Below are positions 57,578 through 64,000 of a stretch of DNA of 64,000 nt, piece by piece (the stretch's first letter is position 1; each line of letters starts with the position of its first letter). A program made the position numbers and the translations under genes. This stretch comes from Microbacterium proteolyticum (GTDB taxonomy: Bacteria; Actinomycetota; Actinomycetes; Actinomycetales; Microbacteriaceae): assembly GCF_030818075.1 (NCBI RefSeq), contig NZ_JAUSZZ010000001.1:1116001-1180000 (forward strand). Direction: 5' to 3'. Below the pieces are notes generated by a model that saw nothing but the letters and a program-made list of their open reading frames with translations, ran no database searches and was not told the DNA's origin.

Positions 57578-60500
57578 GATTCCTCCTCCGGCGGGTCAGG
57601 GGCGGGTCGTCGTCCGCCGGGGCGCGAGGACCGTCCGGCGTTGCCGCCGCGTCCCGTCCGTCCGGGGTGGTGCGGTCGTCCGCTGGGCCCGCCGCGCCCC
57701 CGGTGGTCGGCGTGGTGCGGTCGTCCGCTGGGCCCGCCGCGCCCCCGTTGATCGGGGCGGTGCGGTCCTCCACCGGGCCCCCGGCGGCCCCTCCGGTCGG
57801 GGCGGTTCGGTCATCCACCGCAGTCGCCGCGGCCCCTCCGGTCGGGGCGGTGCGGTCATCCACCGCGCCCGCCGTAGCTCCACCGGACGCGCGGTCGGCC
57901 CGGCCCCCGGCAACCACCACGCCCACCGCCGTCGTGGCGTCCCTCGTCGATGTGGATTGGTGGACCGACGCGTCCGGCTCCGCCTGGCCGGGGACGAAGT
58001 TCGCCACCTGCACGAGCGTCGGGCGCTCGCCGCGTCGGGCGAGGCGACCGCGGCCGGCGATCATCGGCTCGGCGTACAGCTTGGGCAGCAGTGCACCCTC
58101 GGAACGGTCGCCCGACATGATCAGCGTCGTGCCGCCGGTGTCGCGGACGCCCTGCAGGGCCAGGTCGAACATCGCGCGGGACGCCCCGGCGGCCGGGCGG
58201 CTGACGACGACGTTCAGACGTAGGTCGCGGGCCGACGCGAGGTAGGGCAGCAGCGGGCGCAGCGGTTCGGTCCCGCCCGCGGAGAGCACGTCGAAGTCGT
58301 CGGCGACGACCAGGATCCTCGGACCCGAACCACGATCGCCCTGGCGCTTCTCGAGCTCGAGCGCGATCGACTCCGCGAGCAGACGAGCCTGTCGGCCGGA
58401 GGTGGCGTGGCCGCCGAGGTAGGCGTCGGGGACCTCGGATGCCAGATCTCCCCGCGCATCCATCAGGGCGACGACGAGTTCCTCGGCGGAGTGCCGGTCG
58501 ACGGCGCCCTGCACGATTCCGCGCAGCACCGTCGTCTTGCCGCAGCGGCTGTCGCCGAGCACGAGCAGGTGCGGATCGCGCGTGACGAGGTCGAGCGCGA
58601 CGGGCTGCATCGTGTCCTGCCGCAGGCCCAGGGGCACGGCATCCGGTTCGTCGATCGCGTCGGGCAGCTCGGTCGGCGACAGCACCTCGGGCAGCAGGCG
58701 GATCGGTGCCGCACCCTGGCCGCCCCACCGGGCCGCGCTCTCACGGGCGAGCTGCTCGAGCGCTTCGCCGGTGTCGCCGTCGTCGACCTCCTCGAGAAGC
58801 GGCAGCGCGATCTGCGCGAACAGCTTCTCGTCGGTCAGGACGCGGCCCGGTTCGTCGGCGCGCAGGGTCGTCGCCAGCTTCCGTGCGATCTGGGAGTCGG
58901 CGGGGTCGTTGAGCTTGAGCTCGAGACGCGTGCCGATGAGCCCCTGCAGGTTCATGCGCAGTTCGTTCCAGCGCGAGAGGGCGACGACGACGTGGATGCC
59001 GAAGCTCCCGCCGCGCTCGAGGAGCTGGCCGAGCGGCCCTTCGAGGTCTTCGAAGTCCTGGCGCAGGGCTCCGAGCCCGTCCACGAGCAGCACGACATCG
59101 GCGCTCGGCAGGTCGGGCAGGCGCCCCGCCGCGTGCTGGCGGCGCATGTCGGCGGGCGAGTCGAGGCCATGGTCGCGGAAGACGCGCTCGCGCATCGCGA
59201 GCATTCCGGTGAGCTCCTCGAGCAGGCGCGTGAGGCGCTCGCGGTTGCCGCGGGTGGCGACACCTCCCACGTGCGGGAAGGGTTCGATGCGCGCGAGACC
59301 GCCACCGGTGAGGTCCATGCCGTAGATGCTCACCTGGCGCGGCGAGTGCGTGAACGCCAGCGATGCGGCGAGCGTGCGCAGGAACATCGAGCGGCCCGAC
59401 TGCGGGGCGCCCGTGATCGAGACGTGACCACCCGATCGGGTCAGATCGAGCATCCAGGGACCCTGCGTCTGCGTCGACGGGTCGTCGAGCAGCCCCATCG
59501 GCGCGCGCAGCGTGCCGGCGCCGTCGGCCTGCGGCAGCACGCCGCCCAGGGTGAGCACGGGCGGCAGCGGCGGCAGCCACACGGGCCGGGTGCGGGCGAT
59601 GCCGCGCGCCAGCTGCGAGGCCGCGGCCTGCACGAGCGTGCGGCCGGTGGTGGGTGTCTCGGGTTCGGCGCTGTCGAGGTGCTCCTCCTCGGGAGCCTGC
59701 TCGGGGAGGTCGTACGCGGGCAGCGGCAGCACGGGCGGGGCGTCGTCGTGCCGGGGGCCCGACTCGACGGGGTCGGGAACGGGCCCCGAGACGTAGCCGG
59801 CGCGGAAACGCGTGTAGACGGAGGTGTCAACCTTGAGGTAGCCGAAGCCGGGGATCGCCGGAAGGTGGAAAGCGTCGGGGGTGTCGAGCACCACGGCCGA
59901 CTCCGACTCCGAGAAGGTGCGCAAACCGATGCGGTACGACAGGTAGGTGTCGAGCCCGCGCAGGCGGCCCGCCTCGATTCGCTGGCTCGAGAGCAGCAGG
60001 TGCACGCCGATCGACCGGCCGATGCGTCCGATCGTCAGCAGGAGGTCGACGAAGTCGGGCTCGGCGGTGAGCAGTTCGCCGAACTCGTCGATGACGAGGA
60101 AGAGGTGAGGCAGGGCGGGGAGGTCGGGCCGCTCGCGCCGCATCTGCCGGTAGTGACCGATGGACGCCGCGTTGCCGGCATCCTTCAACAGTCGCTGCCG
60201 GCGCACGACCTCGCCCTGGATGCTCGCGCGGGCGCGCTCGGTGAGCTGCGGGTCGTCGGCGAGATTGTCGATGATGCCGGCGACGTGCGGCAGCCGCGCG
60301 AAGGGGGCGAACGCCGCACCGCCCTTGTAGTCGACGAGGATCATGCTGAGGTCGTCGGGTGCGTGCGTCAGAGCGAGACCGAGGATGAGTGTGCGCAGCA
60401 ACTCGCTCTTGCCGGAGCCGGTGGCGCCGATGCAGATGCCGTGCGGACCCATGCCGAGCTGCGCCGACTCCTTCAGGTCGAGCAGCACCGGCGCGCCGCC

Positions 60501-61880
60501 ATCGTCGACGCCGATCGGCACGCGCAGGAACTCCGCCGCACTGCGCGTGCGCCACGCAGCCTGGGCGTCGAGGGCGTCGACGTCGGCGACGCCGAGCAGC
60601 TGCGTGACGTCGGGGGCCAGGGCCGTGCCGGTGTCTTCGGCCGACGTGCGGCGCAGGCGCAGGCCGGCGAGAGGGCGCGCGACGATCTCGAGCGCGGCGG
60701 GTGTGAGCGCATCGACGCGGATGCCGCTGACGGCCGCCTCACCCGACCCCGGTGTCTCGACCGTGGCGACCCCGCCGTCGACGGTGACGCGCACGGCCAC
60801 CGTCGTCGGCTCCTTGAGGCGATCGTCGACCAGGTGCACGACCGTCACCCCGAGCGCGGTCAGGTCGAGCGCCGCATCGAGGCGGGGAACGGCGGATGCC
60901 GCGCCGTCGGCCTCGTCGACGAAGATCACCAGGCGACCGGGTTTGGTCCGTCGGCCGGCGCGACGCGACGCGGCCGCCGTGGCGACGCGGTCCCGCAGTT
61001 CGTCGCGCAGCAGCGACAGCAGCTCCGGAAGGCTCGGCGCCATGCGGCGCGCGGTGACGGCGCCGGCGGGCGGGGAGTCGCCGGAGACGTGGGGGAGCAG
61101 GTCGAAGCCGGCCCAGTCGTCGCGTTGCGCGGGTGCGACGGCGGCGGCGACGTGCACGTCGTCGGGTGAATGGAACGCGGCGATCTGCGCGGCCAGGGCG
61201 CGGGCGACCCGCAGGGTGTCGCTGCGTGCGCCGACGAGCGACACCTGCCCGCCCCGCTCGAGGTCGATCGTCGCCGGCATCCCCTGGGAGACGCCGGCCA
61301 GGCGCACCATGCGCTCCGCCGACTCGCGCATCACCGGGTCGAAGGGCTGCACGGGGTTCTGCTCGGGAGGCAACGAGACCTCGACGGCCCGCAGGTCGCC
61401 CGTGCCGATGCGCACCTTCAGAAAGTCGGCATCGCCGGGGCGCCGCTCCCACCGGCGGGCGGGGTCCGCCGCGATCTCGACGAGCGTCCCGGGCGCCGGG
61501 TGCAGTGCGAGGGCGGCGCTGCGCTGCGCGTCGGCGGTGGTGCGCACGTCTTCGCGGGTCTCCTCGAGATAGTCGAGGTAGCGCTCGCGCTGCACGCGGC
61601 GCTGGCGGGCGGCGTTGCCGCGCTGCGTGAGCGCCATGCCGACTCCGCCGACGAGCGCGACGACCAGGATCACCGCGCCGACGACGACCATGATCGGGTT
61701 GTTGCGCAACAGCACGATCATCGTGATGGACGACAGGCTGCCGACGATCGGCAGCAGCGACTGCAGGGGGAAGCCGGTGCTGCCCTCGCCGATCGGCGGC
61801 GGCGGGGCGAGGACGACGTCGGGGGCGGGCTCGACGGGCTCGCTGATGCGGGCCGGGCGGTGCACGATCCGGACGGTCAT
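57564..61880 (-). CDS. eccC: Type VII secretion ATPase EccC (three FtsK/SpoIIIE domains)
   Basis: A 1438-residue membrane-bound motor of the ESX-type secretion machine. Two helices lie at residues 45-90 (LLPIVGSLSSITMIVLLRNN; VVVGAVILVVALVGGVGMAL). Three ATPase domains follow: domain 1 with intact Walker A GATGSGKSELLRT near residue 485 and Walker B LFLVIDEFGELL; domain 2 with degenerate ITGAPQSGRSMFLRT (Lys to Arg) near 822; domain 3 with LGDSRCGKTTVLRG near 1109. This is the canonical one-chain EccC plan. The last 130 residues form a tail with about five 15-residue repeats (GGAAGPADDRTTP and variants) not found in standard EccC. The ATG at 61880 overlaps the MinD-like gene by four bases. 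Confidence 0.93.
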   Translation of the reverse strand: MTVRIVHRPARISEPVEPAPDVVLAPPPPIGEGSTGFPLQSLLPIVGSLSSITMIVLLRNNPIMVVVGAVILVVALVGGVGMALTQRGNAARQRRVQRERYLDYLEETREDVRTTADAQRSAALALHPAPGTLVEIAADPARRWERRPGDADFLKVRIGTGDLRAVEVSLPPEQNPVQPFDPVMRESAERMVRLAGVSQGMPATIDLERGGQVSLVGARSDTLRVARALAAQIAAFHSPDDVHVAAAVAPAQRDDWAGFDLLPHVSGDSPPAGAVTARRMAPSLPELLSLLRDELRDRVATAAASRRAGRRTKPGRLVIFVDEADGAASAVPRLDAALDLTALGVTVVHLVDDRLKEPTTVAVRVTVDGGVATVETPGSGEAAVSGIRVDALTPAALEIVARPLAGLRLRRTSAEDTGTALAPDVTQLLGVADVDALDAQAAWRTRSAAEFLRVPIGVDDGGAPVLLDLKESAQLGMGPHGICIGATGSGKSELLRTLILGLALTHAPDDLSMILVDYKGGAAFAPFARLPHVAGIIDNLADDPQLTERARASIQGEVVRRQRLLKDAGNAASIGHYRQMRRERPDLPALPHLFLVIDEFGELLTAEPDFVDLLLTIGRIGRSIGVHLLLSSQRIEAGRLRGLDTYLSYRIGLRTFSESESAVVLDTPDAFHLPAIPGFGYLKVDTSVYTRFRAGYVSGPVPDPVESGPRHDDAPPVLPLPAYDLPEQAPEEEHLDSAEPETPTTGRTLVQAAASQLARGIARTRPVWLPPLPPVLTLGGVLPQADGAGTLRAPMGLLDDPSTQTQGPWMLDLTRSGGHVSITGAPQSGRSMFLRTLAASLAFTHSPRQVSIYGMDLTGGGLARIEPFPHVGGVATRGNRERLTRLLEELTGMLAMRERVFRDHGLDSPADMRRQHAAGRLPDLPSADVVLLVDGLGALRQDFEDLEGPLGQLLERGGSFGIHVVVALSRWNELRMNLQGLIGTRLELKLNDPADSQIARKLATTLRADEPGRVLTDEKLFAQIALPLLEEVDDGDTGEALEQLARESAARWGGQGAAPIRLLPEVLSPTELPDAIDEPDAVPLGLRQDTMQPVALDLVTRDPHLLVLGDSRCGKTTVLRGIVQGAVDRHSAEELVVALMDARGDLASEVPDAYLGGHATSGRQARLLAESIALELEKRQGDRGSGPRILVVADDFDVLSAGGTEPLRPLLPYLASARDLRLNVVVSRPAAGASRAMFDLALQGVRDTGGTTLIMSGDRSEGALLPKLYAEPMIAGRGRLARRGERPTLVQVANFVPGQAEPDASVHQSTSTRDATTAVGVVVAGGRADRASGGATAGAVDDRTAPTGGAAATAVDDRTAPTGGAAGGPVEDRTAPINGGAAGPADDRTTPTTGGAAGPADDRTTPDGRDAAATPDGPRAPADDDPPLTRRRRNRAPQ
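57671..57890. repeat. 45-bp tandem repeat in the 3' end of eccC
   Basis: The word TGCGGTC(G/C)TCC and its variants recur at 57671, 57716, 57761, 57806 and 57851, a strict 45-bp step, coding for about five 15-residue repeats in the EccC tail. Confidence 0.85.
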
Positions 61881-62671
61881 GCGGCCCTCCCGTTCGCTCC
61901 CACCACGGCGGCGGCCAGCCGCACGACCGCGAGGTGGGTGGCCGACCGGCGCGCACGGCCGCCCGCGGCCAGCCCCACGTCGAAGGGGAGGGACGCGACG
62001 TCGCACGCGGTGCCGGAGGCGAAGGCGCGTGCCACCCCGCCGCCCTCCCGCGCGTGATCGACGAGAGTCAGCACGACCGACGGCGCCTCGGGGAGCGACC
62101 GCACGGCATCGACGACGGAGCGGGCGTGCTCCGCAGCGGACCGCCGGGCGTCAGTAACGAGGCAGACCACGTCGCACAGCGCCGCGCACGCGGCGAGGTC
62201 GACCACGGGATGCCGTGCCCCGAAGTCGGTGACGGCCACGTCGAAGAAGCGGGTGATGGGGGCGGCCTCGCCGAGCCAGGCGCCGACGACGTCGGCGGTG
62301 TCGCGGGGGCGGAGCGCGACGACCCCGTCACGCTCGTCGAGTCCGCTCATCGCCTCCGCGGTGGTGCGGGCACCGGCGCGCGTCTCATCCGGTGCGACGG
62401 GGGCCGCGCCGAGGCGCCCGGCGAGGCCCGCGCTCCCCGTCGAGACGTCCACGGCGAGCACCGGATCGCTCCGTCGTGCCGCGATCGCCCGCGTGAGCAG
62501 ATGCGCCACGGTGCTCGTGCCGGCGCCCGTCGCCAGCGACATCACCCCGATGCGGCGCGTCGTCGCCAGACCGCCGCGGATCGCGGCATCCCACTCCGTC
62601 AGACGGACGCGTCCGGTCGCACCGCTGCCGAACACCGCGGTCGACACCGCGCGGACGTCGAGCACGCTCAC
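61877..62671 (-). CDS. MinD/ParA-like P-loop protein of the ESX locus
   Basis: A 264-residue protein with a MinD/ParA-like core. The site expected to bind nucleotide reads MSLATGAGTSTVAHLLTRAI: it keeps the GxGxST frame but lacks both lysines of the deviant Walker A (KGGxGKT), so it may not hydrolyse ATP. Other features are VLAVDVSTGSAGLAGRLG and DVAVTDFGARHPVVDLAACAALCDVVCLVTDA. Such MinD-like proteins occur in T7SS clusters of actinobacteria. The GTG start overlaps eccD by four bases, its stop overlaps eccC by four. Confidence 0.75.
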   Translation of the reverse strand: MSVLDVRAVSTAVFGSGATGRVRLTEWDAAIRGGLATTRRIGVMSLATGAGTSTVAHLLTRAIAARRSDPVLAVDVSTGSAGLAGRLGAAPVAPDETRAGARTTAEAMSGLDERDGVVALRPRDTADVVGAWLGEAAPITRFFDVAVTDFGARHPVVDLAACAALCDVVCLVTDARRSAAEHARSVVDAVRSLPEAPSVVLTLVDHAREGGGVARAFASGTACDVASLPFDVGLAAGGRARRSATHLAVVRLAAAVVGANGRAA

Positions 62672-64000
62672 GACCGGCCGCCGAACATGCCGAGCAGGTC
62701 GGCGTAGACGCCCAGCGCTCCCACGAGCAGCGGAAGGAGCGAGACCACCGCGAGAGTCTCGACGACATTGCCGAGGCCGCGCAACCGGGCGCGGACGTGC
62801 GGCCTCGGCTCCACGAGCACGGCGGTGGCCACGAGAGCAGCCATCACGACGGCAGTGCCCGCGCCGATCCAGCCGAGACCGCCCGACGGCAGCACCGTCA
62901 AGCCCGCCGCCGCGATCGCTCCCGCGGCCGCCCACAGCAGCCAGCCCTGCCAGCGCAGGGGGAACGCGCGCGTGCGCAGAGCCGCGACGAGGAAGAGCGC
63001 CAGAGCGAGCAGCTCGGTCCAGATGGTCCCCGAGAACGCGAGGACGACGCCTGCGACCCCGAGAACGGATGCCACGGCCCCCACGCTCCACGTGAGCGCC
63101 GCGTACGCCTCGTCGATGGCGGCGAAGGCGCGCGGCCGCGCGGGCGGGGCGCCGTCGGCGGCGCGCTGGTCGAGGTCGGTCAGCCCCGCCGCCGACAGCG
63201 CGATCCAGGGCAGCGGGCCGGTGGCGAACGCGGCGACGACACCGGCGACGGCCGCGGCGGCCGTGGCATCCACTCCGCCCACGAGGAGTCCGAGCAGGAG
63301 CGACGACAACACGGCGCCGAGGGCACCGCCGGAGGCTGCGCCGCGACGGCGGTGGGCGACGCCGGCGCCGAGGAGGGCGACCGTGAACCCCGTGGCCAGC
63401 GCCGAGGCGAAGCCGCCGAGGACGGGGGCTCCGCCGACGAAGCCGTGGGCCGTCAGCGCGGCCGTCGTCGTGCTTCCCACGGGCAGCGCGAGGCCCGCTG
63501 CCGCGGCCGAGATGCACGTCGACAGGCGGCGGAGTCCCCCGAGGCCCAGACCCGTGGCGATGGCGGCGAGCAGGATCGCCGCCGCCAGCAGCGCGAAGGC
63601 CGCGACGGTGGGCGACGACCACGGCGCGAGCGATCCGGCGACGGCGAAGGCCGCGGCGATCCCGGTTCCGCCGGCGACCATCCGCGCTCGCTCGTCCCAG
63701 CGGTCGGGGCGCGCGTCGTGCGCGTCGGCGGCGGCGTCGGTCACATCGATCACCACGGGCGGCGGGGGCGCGGCATCCAGGCGGACGAGGCGCACCAGCG
63801 TGCCGTCGGCGAGGTCGAGCTGCTGCGGCGTCAGGGCGATGTCGACCTGCTCGCCGTCGGGCGCGATCACGGCGAGCGGACGTTCGACGGTTCCGGCGGT
63901 CTCACCCAGCAGATCCAGCAGACGCGGCAGCGCGGCGCCGACGGGCTCGCCGCTCGGCACCACCACCTCGGCTCGGCGCTCGGAACCGGCGACGGTCAGA
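62668..64000 (-). CDS. eccD: Type VII secretion integral membrane protein EccD (partial, runs off window)
   Basis: At least 443 residues, 11 hydrophobic segments, with the typical N-terminal ubiquitin-like domain (LTVAGSERRAEVVVPSGEPVG, ALPRLLDLLGE, QQLDLADGTLVRLVRL) before the membrane part (RARMVAGGTGIAAAFAVAGSL and following). EccD lines the membrane channel of the ESX complex. The frame continues past the end of the window, so the true start is not seen. Gene order eccD - MinD-like - eccC is compact, with 4-base overlaps. Confidence 0.9.
   Translation of the reverse strand, partial: LTVAGSERRAEVVVPSGEPVGAALPRLLDLLGETAGTVERPLAVIAPDGEQVDIALTPQQLDLADGTLVRLVRLDAAPPPPVVIDVTDAAADAHDARPDRWDERARMVAGGTGIAAAFAVAGSLAPWSSPTVAAFALLAAAILLAAIATGLGLGGLRRLSTCISAAAAGLALPVGSTTTAALTAHGFVGGAPVLGGFASALATGFTVALLGAGVAHRRRGAASGGALGAVLSSLLLGLLVGGVDATAAAAVAGVVAAFATGPLPWIALSAAGLTDLDQRAADGAPPARPRAFAAIDEAYAALTWSVGAVASVLGVAGVVLAFSGTIWTELLALALFLVAALRTRAFPLRWQGWLLWAAAGAIAAAGLTVLPSGGLGWIGAGTAVVMAALVATAVLVEPRPHVRARLRGLGNVVETLAVVSLLPLLVGALGVYADLLGMFGGRS

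Noticed and set aside
58407..61169. A long plus-strand open frame opposite eccC
   Set aside because: It mirrors the codon structure of eccC; the eccC frame has all ATPase motifs.

Overview
The window is very GC-rich DNA with dense genes on both strands. Many genes start without a ribosome binding site: an actinobacterial -10 hexamer (TAGCCT, TAGGCT, TATCCT and similar) lies 6-7 bases before an ATG or GTG. High GC, leaderless starts, an ESX-type (type VII) secretion locus, a DtxR/MntR-controlled mntH, an iron box of DtxR/IdeR type and a very frequent GGATGCC/GGCATCC heptamer point to an actinobacterium of the family Microbacteriaceae, probably Microbacterium. The genus is my inference from sequence style. 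No rRNA or tRNA gene, CRISPR array, integrase or transposase was recognised.

Layout. 0-4.6 kb: start of a CsbD-like stress gene, an SDR, an MntR regulator beside mntH with two operator palindromes, and a SpoU methyltransferase. 4.8-10.9 kb: an acyl-CoA-dehydrogenase-fold flavoenzyme, a MATE exporter, an M13 metallopeptidase and a beta-lactamase-fold protein without its catalytic residues. 11.1-18.2 kb: an eight-gene Mrp-type cation/proton antiporter operon in which every junction is a 4-base overlap; it has three NuoL/M/N-type subunits instead of two. 18.4-24.2 kb: an FHA protein, purU, a decayed dehydrogenase with an intact divergent TetR regulator, and an MFS carrier. 24.2-28.9 kb: a GntR regulator divergent from an iron-siderophore ABC operon, with an iron box between them. 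29-37.6 kb: housekeeping and hypothetical genes, including menC-like, glycyl-tRNA synthetase, and a frameshifted AAA ATPase followed by a TPR membrane protein.

37.9-41.04 kb is the most unusual part: about 3 kb of lower-GC, patchwork sequence inserted between native genes. It holds remnants of three different toxin C-termini, one carrying an ADP-ribosyltransferase-like E-x-E motif. It also holds three apparently intact immunity-type genes, one Imm61-like, and degraded second copies of two of them. It looks like a cemetery of polymorphic-toxin C-terminal/immunity cassettes in which immunity outlived the toxins.

41.06-48.5 kb (minus strand) is a seven-gene catabolic operon: sugar ABC binding protein and two permeases, ROK regulator, GMC oxidoreductase, deaminase and a frameshifted sugar-phosphate isomerase. 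48.7-57.2 kb holds two overlapping XRE-cupin regulators, a LacI regulator and an MFS-amidohydrolase-agmatine deiminase-amidase operon that suggests catabolism of polyamine or other C-N compounds. 57.2-64 kb is a minus-strand T7SS block: eccD (running off the window), a MinD-like protein, eccC and a small protein.

Several genes (dehydrogenase, AAA ATPase, isomerase, immunity copy) are broken by single-base events, two of them in short homopolymers, and there is an 18-G run. Some of these may be sequencing errors; this should be kept in mind wherever a pseudogene is called.
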